A program made the translations under genes and the position numbers. Positions 44,758 through 54,488 of a stretch of DNA of 64,000 nucleotides are shown here, in pieces. Below the pieces are notes generated by a model. It saw only the letters and a list, made by a program, of their open reading frames with translations, did no database searches and was not told where the DNA came from. The stretch spans positions 1,550,001 through 1,614,000 of the forward strand of contig NZ_CP159834.1 of NCBI RefSeq assembly GCF_047730165.1, written 5' to 3'. Each line of letters begins with the position of its first letter. Position 1 is the first letter of the stretch. The stretch comes from Patiriisocius sp047730165 (lineage in GTDB: Bacteria > Bacteroidota > Bacteroidia > Flavobacteriales > Flavobacteriaceae).

Positions 44758-45918
44758 ATGAGCGACAAGAGAAAAATATGTGCAGTAATTACCGCTCGAC
44801 CTTCTTATAGTCGAGTAAAGACCGCTTTGCAGGCAATAAAAGACCATCCTGAACTAGAGTTACAGTTAGTAGTGGCTGGATCTGCATTATTAGACCGCTA
44901 TGGCAACGCAGTAGATTTTATAGAACGTGATGGTTTTACCATTAACGAAAAAGTATTTATGGTTCTCGAAGGAGAGAACAAAACTGCGATGGCAAAAACT
45001 ACGGGTTTGGGTTTGATGGAGCTGGCAAATGTGTTTTACAATCTAGAGCCGGATGCCGTACTAACTATTGCAGATCGTTTTGAGACGATTGCAACTTCGA
45101 TTGCTGCTGCTTATCAAAACATTCCTTTAATTCACTTACAAGGTGGAGAAGTGACAGGGAATATTGATGAAAAAGTACGGCATGCAAATACAAAACTAGC
45201 GGACATACATTTTGTAACGAGCGATGATGCAAAGCAGCGCGTGATAAAAATGGGCGAAGATCCTGACTATGTGTACAATACGGGCTGTCCCTCGATTGAT
45301 CTTGCTGCTGAGGTAGTGAAAAACCCCTCATTAGATTTTGATCCATTCAAGAAATATGGTGGTGTAGGGCAACAATTTGATTACAACAATGGGTATCTCG
45401 TGGTGATGCAACATCCCGTGACTACAGAGTATGCATCTGCGAGAGAAGATGTGTTAAAAACATTGCGGGTCATAGATGAACTCAAAGTGCCTACCTTTTG
45501 GTTTTGGCCTAATGTAGATGCCGGAGCAGATGGTACTTCTAGTGGAATTCGTTCCTATCGAGAACATCATGATTTAGAACATATCCATTTCTTTAAAAAC
45601 ATGGAGCCCTTAGATTTTTTAAAACTACTTAAAAACAGCAGTTGTTTGATTGGAAACAGTAGCGTGGGGATTAGAGAGTGCTCTTATCTAGGCGTACCGG
45701 TGGTCAACATCGGGACTCGGCAAAATAGACGCTTGCGGGGCAACAATGTTATTGATGTGATGTACACAGAAGAAGAGATCAAAGAAGCGATTACGGCGCA
45801 ATTGAATGCGCCAGGAAACGAACAAGAAACCATCTACGGTACAGGAGAAAGTGGAAAACAAATTGCAGACATTCTTTCTACTATAGAACTTCGGTTTCAC
45901 AAAACAATCACGTATTAA
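44758..45918 (+). CDS. neuC: UDP-N-acetylglucosamine 2-epimerase, hydrolysing
   Basis: A 386-residue enzyme releasing ManNAc from UDP-GlcNAc, the first step of bacterial sialic-acid synthesis. ICAVITARPSYSRVKTAL opens the chain; LTIADRFETIATSIAAAYQN, IHLQGGEVTGNIDEKVRHA, VMQHPVTTEYASA and NSSVGIRECSYLGVPVVNIG mark the NeuC branch rather than WecB. It starts directly after the neuB stop. It overlaps neuA by one base. A LegG-type substrate (a 6-deoxy-2,4-diacetamido sugar) is the main alternative. Confidence 0.88.
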   Translation: MSDKRKICAVITARPSYSRVKTALQAIKDHPELELQLVVAGSALLDRYGNAVDFIERDGFTINEKVFMVLEGENKTAMAKTTGLGLMELANVFYNLEPDAVLTIADRFETIATSIAAAYQNIPLIHLQGGEVTGNIDEKVRHANTKLADIHFVTSDDAKQRVIKMGEDPDYVYNTGCPSIDLAAEVVKNPSLDFDPFKKYGGVGQQFDYNNGYLVVMQHPVTTEYASAREDVLKTLRVIDELKVPTFWFWPNVDAGADGTSSGIRSYREHHDLEHIHFFKNMEPLDFLKLLKNSSCLIGNSSVGIRECSYLGVPVVNIGTRQNRRLRGNNVIDVMYTEEEIKEAITAQLNAPGNEQETIYGTGESGKQIADILSTIELRFHKTITY

Positions 45919-46616
45919 TGAGAATGTTAGGGCTTATTCCGGCACGAGGTGGTAGCAAAGGAGTTCCTGGTAAAAACAGGAAAGTGCTTGCTGGTAAACC
46001 ATTATTGGTGCACACCATAGAAGCGGCTTTAAAGAGTAAAAAATTAACCGATGTTGTTTTTACTTCGGAAGACGAAACCTTAAACACATTAGCTAAAGAA
46101 GCGGGTGCTGAAGTTCCTTTTATTCGTCCAGAGGTACTTGCTACAGACAGTGCGAGCTCCATAGACGTTGTACTTCACGCCCTAGCAGAACTTAAAAAAT
46201 TAGGCAAAGAATATGATGCGGTGTGCCTTCTTCAGGTAACGAATCCCTTTAGAAGTGCTGCGTTTATAGACCAAGCGATCACAAAATTTGAAGATGCGAA
46301 CTGTGATGCACTTGTTTCTGTGCTGCCTGTGCCGCATGAGTATAATCCGTATTGGGTGTATAAGGAGAATGACAAAGGCGCTCTTGAGTTGTACACTGGC
46401 GAGAAAGAAATTATAAAAAGACGTCAAGATTTACCAACAGCGTATCACAGGGATGGCGCTATCTATATCACTACTTCGGAAATATTAATACAACAAAAGT
46501 CGTTCTACGGAAATTCACTTTCCTATATCCTTTCAGATCCTGAACGGCATATTAATATTGACACACCAGAAGATTGGGAAGCAGCAGTCGTACTCGCTAA
46601 AAAACTACATCTCTAA
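45918..46616 (+). CDS. neuA: Acylneuraminate cytidylyltransferase (CMP-sialic acid synthetase)
   Basis: A 232-residue nucleotidyltransferase that activates sialic acid with CTP. The signature IPARGGSKGVPGKNRK is at about residues 6-21; LLQVTNPFRSAAFIDQAI, AYHRDGAIYIT and the final INIDTPEDW are typical. TAATG overlaps on both sides (with neuC and with asnB) indicate tight translational coupling. CMP-sialate would be used by one of the transferases downstream, but I saw no classical sialyltransferase family member. Confidence 0.92.
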   Translation: MRMLGLIPARGGSKGVPGKNRKVLAGKPLLVHTIEAALKSKKLTDVVFTSEDETLNTLAKEAGAEVPFIRPEVLATDSASSIDVVLHALAELKKLGKEYDAVCLLQVTNPFRSAAFIDQAITKFEDANCDALVSVLPVPHEYNPYWVYKENDKGALELYTGEKEIIKRRQDLPTAYHRDGAIYITTSEILIQQKSFYGNSLSYILSDPERHINIDTPEDWEAAVVLAKKLHL

Positions 46617-48355
46617 TGTGCGGCATTGCTGGAATCATAGGGTCTAACGCAAATCCAGAGGTGTTGAGGCAAATGCTTACGGCACAGCAGCATCGAGGCC
46701 CCGACGCTACGGGAACATTTTATGAAACCGATATTGCCTTAGGTCACAACAGACTCTCCATTATTGATCTCTCTGAAGATGCCAATCAACCTTTTTATTC
46801 TCAAGATGAAAATTACGTACTCGTTTATAACGGCGAGATTTATAATTATCTAGAATTAAGAGAAGAATTAAAAAACACCTATACGTTTAAAACCACTTCA
46901 GATACAGAGGTATTACTAGCGGCATACTTAACATGGGGAGCAGACTTTTTGAAGTATTTTAATGGCATGTTTTCTTTTGCTATTTATAACAAAAAAACAA
47001 AAACGGTATTTGCGGCTCGCGACCGTTTTGGTGTAAAGCCTTTCTATTATGCGCATCACGACGATTGCTTTTATTTTGCTTCAGAAATAAAAACATTGCT
47101 GGCAGCAGGAGTTCCCAATATTCCTAACGAAAAAGTGTGGGCATCCTATCTCGCTTTTGGGAGTTATGGAATGCCTGCAGAAACTTTTTACCAAGGCATA
47201 CAGCAATTAGAGCCAGGATGTCAAGCCAGTATATTTCAGAAGCAAGTAGTCAAAAAAAGATGGTATCATTTTGAACAGGCGGTGCATAAGCAGCCAGTCT
47301 TAGATACGGAAGAAGAAATTATTGCGTATTATACGGCCTTACTTATCGATAGTATTAGTCTTCGGTTTAGGGCAGATGTTCCTGTAGGTGTTAATTGTAG
47401 TGGAGGTCTTGATAGCTCGACATTACTCACATTTATAAAATTAACACAAGACGCAACAGCTTGCAATGCCTATAGTTTTTATACTGGAGATGAACGATAT
47501 GATGAGCTACCTTGGGTAAAAAAATTAGTAAAGACTTCGGGTTGTCCATTAAGACCCGTGCTTTTTGATGATGAAATGGCACGAACTAATTTTACTGCCA
47601 TGTGTGCTTTACAAGATGAACCCTTTGGTGGAATCCCAACCATGGCGTATGCCGCTATATTTAAGCAAGCACGTCAAGAAGGTGTCAGCGTTTTACTCGA
47701 CGGGCAGGGGATGGATGAGCAATGGGCAGGGTACGATTATTATAAAAACCTGATAGAAGGCCCAAATACACCCACGGCTACCATACAAGGCGTGAAAAAG
47801 TCTCCATTAAGACCAAATGTTCTTGCGACCCACTTTATAGAGAAAGCAGAAAAGCCCGTATATCCAGAACCCTTTGATAATGCGATGCAAAACGTACAAT
47901 ATCGTGATTTGTTTTTTACAAAAATACCTAGAGCCTTACGCTTTAATGATCGTGTTTCTATGGCTGCAAGCACGGAGCTTCGCGAACCATTCTTAGACTA
48001 TAGACTTGTAGAATTTGCTTTTGCACAGCATTCAAAGTTTAAAATAAAAGAAGGGGTTCATAAATATATGGTACGCAAAATAGTAGATGGCTATGTGGAG
48101 GAGACGATCACCTTAGCCCCTAAAAGGCCTTTGCAAACTCCCCAGCGAGAATGGCTTGCAAACGAACTACGTCCTTTGGTGGAAAACATGGTGAACATCT
48201 TAAAGAATTCTAGCTACAAAAATTGGTTTGATATTGCTATTTTAGAGGAAGAATTAGAACGCTATTTTGATGGTGATCAAGATGCGAGTTTTCATATTTG
48301 GCAATGGATGAACCTAGCCGAACTTCTAGCCACTGAAAAAAACAACAATGAGTAA
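46616..48355 (+). CDS. asnB: Asparagine synthase-like glutamine amidotransferase
   Basis: A 579-residue AsnB-type enzyme. The nucleophile Cys2 (MCGIAGIIG) starts the glutaminase domain, followed by HRGPDATG, NRLSIIDLS and YNGEIYNY. The synthetase domain has the PP-loop CSGGLDSSTL (about 260) and DGQGMDEQWAGYDYY. In polysaccharide loci such enzymes often amidate a sugar carboxylate rather than make asparagine. Sialic acid and the uronic acid predicted from 23351 are candidate acceptors (inference). It overlaps neuA by one base and the next gene by 8. Confidence 0.88.
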   Translation: MCGIAGIIGSNANPEVLRQMLTAQQHRGPDATGTFYETDIALGHNRLSIIDLSEDANQPFYSQDENYVLVYNGEIYNYLELREELKNTYTFKTTSDTEVLLAAYLTWGADFLKYFNGMFSFAIYNKKTKTVFAARDRFGVKPFYYAHHDDCFYFASEIKTLLAAGVPNIPNEKVWASYLAFGSYGMPAETFYQGIQQLEPGCQASIFQKQVVKKRWYHFEQAVHKQPVLDTEEEIIAYYTALLIDSISLRFRADVPVGVNCSGGLDSSTLLTFIKLTQDATACNAYSFYTGDERYDELPWVKKLVKTSGCPLRPVLFDDEMARTNFTAMCALQDEPFGGIPTMAYAAIFKQARQEGVSVLLDGQGMDEQWAGYDYYKNLIEGPNTPTATIQGVKKSPLRPNVLATHFIEKAEKPVYPEPFDNAMQNVQYRDLFFTKIPRALRFNDRVSMAASTELREPFLDYRLVEFAFAQHSKFKIKEGVHKYMVRKIVDGYVEETITLAPKRPLQTPQREWLANELRPLVENMVNILKNSSYKNWFDIAILEEELERYFDGDQDASFHIWQWMNLAELLATEKNNNE

Positions 48356-49739
48356 AAAATTAGGTGTAGTTATCACAGATGGAGTAGGGTTTCGCAACTT
48401 TATCCTTGGCACCTTTATTGGAGAGGCTGAAAAAATATTTGATTCCATAGTGATTCTTTCTTGTTTGCCAAAAACGGTATATGAGAATCATACGATCGTG
48501 CCTCTTGTAGAATTAAGTGTTTTTGTCGAGCCATTTAAAACATGGTTATTTAGAAAAGCTAAAGAAGTCTCACATCTTAGATTGCATAAAGAGGATAATT
48601 TTGGGATTGCTGATAACCTAAGAGCAAACCGAGCATCCAGGTTGTCACCGCGGGGTATTGCTACTCGTTTTGTCTATGGGTGGACGTACTTCTTTCATTC
48701 AGAAAAATGGATTCTGAAATATGAAAAATGGCAACAAGCTAGTTTTAAAAATCATTTAGTCACAAAAGAGTATCGGGAAATTCTGGAGCGCGAGCAAGTA
48801 GATGTTTTGTTCTTTACCCACCAACGACCTGCCTTTATTGCGCCTTTAGCGGCTTTGGCAATTTGGAAGAATATAAAAACCACCTCATTTATTTTTAGCT
48901 GGGATAATCTTGCGTCAAAAGGAAGAATGGCAGCAACGTTTGATTCCTATTTAGTATGGAGCGATCTTATGAAAAAAGAACTGCTTCATTTTTATCCGCA
49001 TACCGTTTCAAAAAAAATAAAAGTGGTTGGTACGCCACAGTTTGAACCCTATGTAATGGAACGATATAATGAACCTAAAGAGGCATTTTATAGCAAGTTT
49101 AACCTAAACGAAGCGTATAAAATAATTTGTTTTAGTTGCGGAGATATTTCTACGAGTAAGAATGATGAATTGTATATCACTGCTATATGTGAAGCGATTG
49201 TGAATAAAGAAATCCCAATGGTAAACCTGTTGATTAGAACATCTCCAGCAGAGGATCCTATCCGGTTTAGCCAAATACAAAATAATTTTCCTTTCATTAA
49301 ATGGAATTTTCCAGACTGGAAAATAAGCAGAGGTGCACACCAAGAAGCTTGGTCTCAACGTGTTCCTGGATTAGATGATATCGCAGACCTAAGAGCAATT
49401 CTCACCTATTCTGATTTGAATATAAATATGCTTTCTACCATGAGTTTAGACTTTATGCAGTTTGATAAGCCTGTGATTAATCCTGTCTTCGGCACTAGTG
49501 GAAACGGCTTATATAATGACCAGCGATTTTTAGCCTATGAGCATATCAAGCACGTCGTGAATAGCGAGGCAACCATGATAGTGAAAAATAAAACAGAGTT
49601 AGTAGATGCAATTAACCTACTTATAGAAAAACCATTGCTACTTGTAAAAGGGCAGCACGATTTGATCGCCTTACAAATAGGTGCTCCGGTAGAAGGCACT
49701 GGGAAACGAATGGCACAAACACTGCTGCAATGGGCGTAA
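48348..49739 (+). CDS. Probable GT-B-like glycosyltransferase, specific family not recognised
   Basis: A 463-residue cytoplasmic protein. Pieces resemble the UDP-glycosyltransferase/glycerophosphotransferase fold: LFFTHQRPAFIAPLAALA, TSFIFSWDNLASKGRM, YLVWSDLMKKELLHFYP, VVGTPQFEPY, and MLSTMSLDFMQFDKPVINP where a donor-binding Ser/Thr-rich loop would be. The donor domain would start near residue 215 (KIICFSCGD). No membrane span. It lies between asnB and a GT4 gene with overlaps of 8 and 10 bases. A transferase role is the best guess. Confidence 0.55.
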   Translation: MSKKLGVVITDGVGFRNFILGTFIGEAEKIFDSIVILSCLPKTVYENHTIVPLVELSVFVEPFKTWLFRKAKEVSHLRLHKEDNFGIADNLRANRASRLSPRGIATRFVYGWTYFFHSEKWILKYEKWQQASFKNHLVTKEYREILEREQVDVLFFTHQRPAFIAPLAALAIWKNIKTTSFIFSWDNLASKGRMAATFDSYLVWSDLMKKELLHFYPHTVSKKIKVVGTPQFEPYVMERYNEPKEAFYSKFNLNEAYKIICFSCGDISTSKNDELYITAICEAIVNKEIPMVNLLIRTSPAEDPIRFSQIQNNFPFIKWNFPDWKISRGAHQEAWSQRVPGLDDIADLRAILTYSDLNINMLSTMSLDFMQFDKPVINPVFGTSGNGLYNDQRFLAYEHIKHVVNSEATMIVKNKTELVDAINLLIEKPLLLVKGQHDLIALQIGAPVEGTGKRMAQTLLQWA

Positions 49740-50812
49740 ACAAACATATAGCCATCCTCTGCGATTATAAACTCCTTCCCGAGCGGATAGGAGGGATGGA
49801 TCAATTCTTTTGGGCATTTCATAAAAAATGCGAGCATGAAGGGATAAAAGTGGACTGGTTCTTCCCGAATATTTCTCATCATAGTGGCTATGCTCATTTT
49901 GACATTATGGCTACAGATGATAACACGTCTATCGAGTTTACTTTTTTGTCTTACCTAAAACAGAAAAAACCAAAGTATGATGTGGTTATTACCCATTTTT
50001 TAGAACTGTGCACCCCTTTTTTCCAAGAGGTAAAAATAAGAACCAAAGCAAGGATGATTGCTGTAGACCATAATCCAAGGCCCTTGGGCGGTTATTCCAG
50101 AACCAAGCGGGTGATGAAAAAATTAAAAGGAAGGCTTTATAGCAAATTTATTGATGTCTTTGTTGGGGTTTCTCATTATACGGTGTTTGAGATGCAAAAA
50201 GATTTTGGTAGACGCATTGCACATAAATGTGAGACCATTTATAATGGGGTTATTATAGATCATATCCTGATTCAAAAGGATCGGAAAAAATTAAACCCTA
50301 GATTTCTCGTGGCATCGCATCTTCGGGAATCTAAAGGAATTCAAGATTTAATTACCGCCGTGAGTTTACTTTCTTCTGAAATTACCAAGGAATTAACTAT
50401 AGACATTTATGGGGACGGGCCTTATGAATCGCAGTTAGAAACGATGGTTACGGAGAAAGGATTGCATCACGTATTTCAGTTTATGGGGAATAGCCCAACA
50501 TTGCATACGACCTATGCGGCCTATGATTATATGATACAGCCTACGTATATGGAATGTTTCAGTCTTTCTATTTTAGAGAGTTTAGCGGCGAATGTTCCTG
50601 TGATCACAACGCCTGTGGGAGGAAATGAAGAAGCGGTTATCGGTGGAGAGAACGGTTATATTTTTGCGGCTAAAGATACAGAAGCATTAAAGGAAATTAT
50701 AGAAAGACTGTATGAAGGCAAACAAGGCATTACCAATAATACGAGAACTGCTATTGCACAAGAATTCACGATAGATCATATGGTTCACAATCATTATAAA
50801 TTGATTCAATAA
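49730..50812 (+). CDS. Glycosyltransferase, family 4-like
   Basis: A 360-residue GT-B enzyme. The acceptor domain begins IAILCDYKLLPERIGGMDQF and contains VGVSHYTVFEMQKDFG. The donor domain begins at about 190 (RFLVASHLRESKGIQDLI). The E-x7-E region is PTYMECFSLSILESLAANV, followed by TTPVGGNEEAVIGGENGY. A retaining transferase using a nucleotide sugar; donor unknown. The ATG lies within the last 10 bases of the preceding gene. Confidence 0.9.
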   Translation: MGVNKHIAILCDYKLLPERIGGMDQFFWAFHKKCEHEGIKVDWFFPNISHHSGYAHFDIMATDDNTSIEFTFLSYLKQKKPKYDVVITHFLELCTPFFQEVKIRTKARMIAVDHNPRPLGGYSRTKRVMKKLKGRLYSKFIDVFVGVSHYTVFEMQKDFGRRIAHKCETIYNGVIIDHILIQKDRKKLNPRFLVASHLRESKGIQDLITAVSLLSSEITKELTIDIYGDGPYESQLETMVTEKGLHHVFQFMGNSPTLHTTYAAYDYMIQPTYMECFSLSILESLAANVPVITTPVGGNEEAVIGGENGYIFAAKDTEALKEIIERLYEGKQGITNNTRTAIAQEFTIDHMVHNHYKLIQ

Positions 50813-50813
50813 C

Positions 50814-51965
50814 ATGAAAATTGCTTTCCTAAGTCCAGAATATCCGCATCCCAATTTTGGGCCTGCCGGAGGTATAGGGAGCAGTCTTGTGCATCTGAGC
50901 CAAGGCTTAGTGCAATTGGGGCATCCCGTAAGCATCCTCATCTACGGCCAGAAAAAGGACGCTGTTTTTACAGAAAACGGAATCACTTTTTATGCAATTA
51001 AAAATATCAAAGTGAAAGGGCTATCGCTCTATCTCACACAAAAGAAAGTCTCTCGACTTATTAATAGATTGTATGATGAAGATAAGATCGCGATTTTAGA
51101 AGCACCAGACTGGACTGGATTTACTTCTAGACTAAATATAAAGTGTCCCTTGGTGCTAAGGTTGCACGGCAGCGATACCTATTTCTGTCATTTAGAGGAA
51201 CGTCCGGTAAAGCCTCGAAATAAATATCATGAGAAACGAGCCTTTAAAAAAGCAGCTGGTATTATTTCTGTGAGTGCATTTACAGGAAAATTAACGAATC
51301 AACTATTTAATACAAATAGAGAAATTACCGTAATCCCAAATGGGTTAGATCTTAATGCTTTTAGCCAAAGTGCGCTCACAAGCGATGCGAAAACCATTCT
51401 GTATTTTGGAACCTTGATACGCAAAAAGGGGATGTTAGAACTTCCATTCATATTTAATAAAATTATAGCGCTTTTGCCAGATGCTACCTTAGTTCTAATT
51501 GGGTCTGATAGTAGTGATATAAAAACAGGAAGCGCGTCTACTTGGTCATTAATGCAGCCTTTGTTTTCTGAAAGCGCAGCAGCGCGTGTTAGCTATTTAG
51601 GTAAAGTAGCTTATGATGATATGAAGGCGCACATAGAAAAAGCGGCTGTTTGTGTCTTTCCCACTTTTGCAGAAGCACTTCCAGTATCTTGGATAGAAGC
51701 CATGGCGATGAAAAAAGCAATAGTGGCGTCTAATGTAGGATGGGCAACAGAAATGATAACTGATGGTGAAAACGGATTTCTTGTGCATCCCACGGATCAT
51801 TTAAAATTTGCAAATAGAATTGTACAGCTCTTATTAGATACCGATCAAACAGCAGCCTTTGGGAGCGCAGCAAGAATAACGGCAGAAGAGCAATATGATC
51901 GAGAAAAGGTAGCAGCGCTATCCGTTTCCTATTATCAACAAATAATTGATACTGCGGCTATATGA
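50814..51965 (+). CDS. Glycosyltransferase, family 4-like
   Basis: A 383-residue GT4-type enzyme: AFLSPEYPHPNFGPAGGIGS at the N-terminus, LRLHGSDTYFC and ISVSAFTGKLT in the acceptor domain, ILYFGTLIRKKGMLELPFI (about 200) at the donor-domain start, and PTFAEALPVSWIEAMAMKKA followed by NVGWATEMITDGENGFLV. Donor and linkage unknown. Its TGA overlaps the next ATG by four bases. Confidence 0.9.
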   Translation: MKIAFLSPEYPHPNFGPAGGIGSSLVHLSQGLVQLGHPVSILIYGQKKDAVFTENGITFYAIKNIKVKGLSLYLTQKKVSRLINRLYDEDKIAILEAPDWTGFTSRLNIKCPLVLRLHGSDTYFCHLEERPVKPRNKYHEKRAFKKAAGIISVSAFTGKLTNQLFNTNREITVIPNGLDLNAFSQSALTSDAKTILYFGTLIRKKGMLELPFIFNKIIALLPDATLVLIGSDSSDIKTGSASTWSLMQPLFSESAAARVSYLGKVAYDDMKAHIEKAAVCVFPTFAEALPVSWIEAMAMKKAIVASNVGWATEMITDGENGFLVHPTDHLKFANRIVQLLLDTDQTAAFGSAARITAEEQYDREKVAALSVSYYQQIIDTAAI

Positions 51966-53491
51966 TCATTATAACGCATCATAACGATAAGGTTGTTCAG
52001 CTAGAAAACGAATCTGTTTCTGTCGCTGGGTATAAAGGTCATGGGCTCTTAAAAACTGTTTTAAGAATAGCCAAGGAGCATCGAGATACCTTATTAATAT
52101 GGGTAGCAAAGGAATATCGCGCGAGTTTAAATTTAGACTATTTCAGAAGCAATAATATAGCAAGAAATACACTCCACTCGTTTAGCCCCGAGACTAATTA
52201 TATGTCTAACGACATAGGCTATGTAGAAGAAACGCTTTTTATTAATGTCAATAAAAATGTCAAGTATCCTACTTGGTTAATGAGTGATACGGTGGGAGCA
52301 ACTAATAGTGATGTGTTCAACGCGATTACTTCTTCTTTGTCAAAAGAAACTCTTTTTCCGTATTATTTAAACGCAATAGCAAAGCTCGGAATGCAGCAAG
52401 GGCTATTCTGTTATTCTACCCCAAATTTATTGACGATAGATGAGGTTTTAAGTAGCCGAAATCAAAAAATGAGTTCGCAGCGTTTATTCCGTTTTGTGAG
52501 ACAACATTATAAAAAGCGATGGTTATTTTTATTGCCATTTCAACAATTAGTATTTGAAAAACGATGTACGTTTTTTTATGCGCTGCTCGCTTTGTTCCAT
52601 GCAAAGCATCACATGTCGTATGCTCCAAAAGCAGACAATGTAGCGAACAAAGAACATAGAGATAGTATCGATGTGCTAATTCCCACTATGGGGAGAAAAA
52701 AATATTTATACGATGTCTTGTTGGACCTTGCAAAACAAACGCATCTCCCACAACGTGTATTCCTTGTTGAGCAAAATCCTGAAGTAGGAAGTGTTTCTCT
52801 GCTTGATTATCTAAAGGATGATTGGCCATTTAAAATTGAGCATACGTTTATTAATCAAACAGGTGCTTGCAATGCCAGGAATAGAGCCCTAGCGCAGGTG
52901 ACGAGTGATTGGGTGTTTTTTGCAGATGATGATATAAGAATGGAGGCATCTGTATTAAAAGAGGCTTTACACGCAGCAACTATTAATAATGCAGAAGCAC
53001 TTACCTTTAGTTGTTTACAAGCACACGAGCAAGAACGATTGAATCAACCCGTGCAATGGGTAGGTTTTGGCTCTGGTACAAGCTTAGTAAAAACGAGCGC
53101 AATAGGCGAAAAAAAGTTTAATATGGCCTATGAACATGGCCACGGAGAGGATGGTGATTTTGGAATGCAATTGCGCAATGACGGGACAGACGTGATTTAT
53201 ATACCACAGATACAATTAATGCACCTTAAGGCGCCCATGGGAGGTTTCAGAAATAAGGTAGTAAAAGAATGGGAGCAGGATGCCGTTAGTCCAAAGCCTT
53301 CACCAACGGTGATGTGCTACAAAATAAAGTACCTTACTGTACCGCAGTTTAACTCTTATAAGTTTTTACTGTTTGTGAAGTTTTACAAAAATCAAGGCAT
53401 GAAGAATCCGTTTGCTTACGTCAAGAAGATGACTGCTTCCTGGGACTCAAGTATAAAATGGGCAGAAAAATTACTACATAAAAATGATTAA
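51962..53491 (+). CDS. Two-part glycosyltransferase: unknown N-terminal region plus GT2 domain
   Basis: A 509-residue protein, long for a single GT2. Residues about 235-450 are a GT2 domain (DSIDVLIPTMGRKKYLYDVL, then NQTGACNARNRALAQVTSDW and VFFADDDIRMEASVL, with the acidic GHGEDGDFGMQLR). Residues 1-230 match nothing I know; they contain WVAKEYRASLNLDYFR and a tract with LFPYYLNAIAKLGMQ. The N-terminal part could be an acceptor-binding or partner domain. The ATGA overlap upstream and 8-base overlap downstream suggest tight coupling. Confidence 0.75.
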   Translation: MIIITHHNDKVVQLENESVSVAGYKGHGLLKTVLRIAKEHRDTLLIWVAKEYRASLNLDYFRSNNIARNTLHSFSPETNYMSNDIGYVEETLFINVNKNVKYPTWLMSDTVGATNSDVFNAITSSLSKETLFPYYLNAIAKLGMQQGLFCYSTPNLLTIDEVLSSRNQKMSSQRLFRFVRQHYKKRWLFLLPFQQLVFEKRCTFFYALLALFHAKHHMSYAPKADNVANKEHRDSIDVLIPTMGRKKYLYDVLLDLAKQTHLPQRVFLVEQNPEVGSVSLLDYLKDDWPFKIEHTFINQTGACNARNRALAQVTSDWVFFADDDIRMEASVLKEALHAATINNAEALTFSCLQAHEQERLNQPVQWVGFGSGTSLVKTSAIGEKKFNMAYEHGHGEDGDFGMQLRNDGTDVIYIPQIQLMHLKAPMGGFRNKVVKEWEQDAVSPKPSPTVMCYKIKYLTVPQFNSYKFLLFVKFYKNQGMKNPFAYVKKMTASWDSSIKWAEKLLHKND

Positions 53492-54488
53492 AAAAACCGC
53501 TCTTATCATTTGTACCTATATGCGACCCATACCCTTGGTGACGCTGCTAGATTCTGTATTTAAAGGCGCATTAATCCCTTCGGAAATTTTAATTATCGAT
53601 GGATCCATAGATGATGAGACTAAAATCGCTCTAGAAGAAAAAATATATAGAAACCTGCACTATCATAAAGTTTCCGAAGCACAAAGAGGTTTGACTAAAC
53701 AACGAAATTATGGCATCGAGCAAGTAAGTGATGCGATGGAGATTGTTTGTTTTTTAGATGACGATACGATTGTGTCTCAGGAATATTTGAAAGAATTAAT
53801 AAGTACTTATGATCGTTTTCCAGAAGCACTAGGCGTTGGGGGTTATATCACTAACGAAGTAAAATGGCAACCTTTGGAGGTGGGAGCGCAGATAAGTGCT
53901 AATCAATTTGCCTATGATGGTTGGGTGCGATCTGATGGCTCTCGTTTTGTTTTGCGTAAAAAGTTAGGCTTAGATTCTAACGTGGCTCCCGGATATATGC
54001 CAGAATTTTCACACGGCAGGAGCGTTTCTTTTCTGCCATCATCTGGAAAGACGTATCCTGTCGAGCAGTTTATGGGCGGCGTAGCTTCTTATAAAAAAGA
54101 GATGCTAGACAATCATAAGTTTTCAGAATACTTTGAAGGTTATGGCTTGTATGAAGATGCAGATTATACGCTGCGTTTATCAAATGAAGGTTTATTATAC
54201 GTAAACACCGCCGCACAATTAGAGCATCACCACGACGCGGGAGGGAGGCCAAGTAAGTATAAGTATGGAAAGATGGTAGTTAGAAACGGATGGTATGTAT
54301 GGCGCGTAAAGCACCCAAAACCTTCCTTTATTGCCCGCCTTAAATGGAATGCAATTACTATTATGTTAACAAAAATAAGATGGATCAACGTCATCACAAC
54401 GAGAAATAGGAAAGAAGCGTTTACTGAAGCATTAGGCAGAACGGTAGGTTGGTTTTCTTTATTTTTAAACAAACCAAAAATTAAGTGA
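53484..54488 (+). CDS. Glycosyltransferase family 2
   Basis: A 334-residue GT-A enzyme. ALIICTYMRPIPLVTLLDSV opens the domain, GLTKQRNYGIEQ and IVCFLDDDTIVSQEYL hold the DxD motif, and FEGYGLYEDADYTLRLSNEG is the late acidic motif. A mid-region of about 50 residues (WQPLEVGAQISANQFAYDGW onward) is an insertion relative to short GT2s. No membrane span. Donor unknown. Confidence 0.87.
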   Translation: MIKKTALIICTYMRPIPLVTLLDSVFKGALIPSEILIIDGSIDDETKIALEEKIYRNLHYHKVSEAQRGLTKQRNYGIEQVSDAMEIVCFLDDDTIVSQEYLKELISTYDRFPEALGVGGYITNEVKWQPLEVGAQISANQFAYDGWVRSDGSRFVLRKKLGLDSNVAPGYMPEFSHGRSVSFLPSSGKTYPVEQFMGGVASYKKEMLDNHKFSEYFEGYGLYEDADYTLRLSNEGLLYVNTAAQLEHHHDAGGRPSKYKYGKMVVRNGWYVWRVKHPKPSFIARLKWNAITIMLTKIRWINVITTRNRKEAFTEALGRTVGWFSLFLNKPKIK

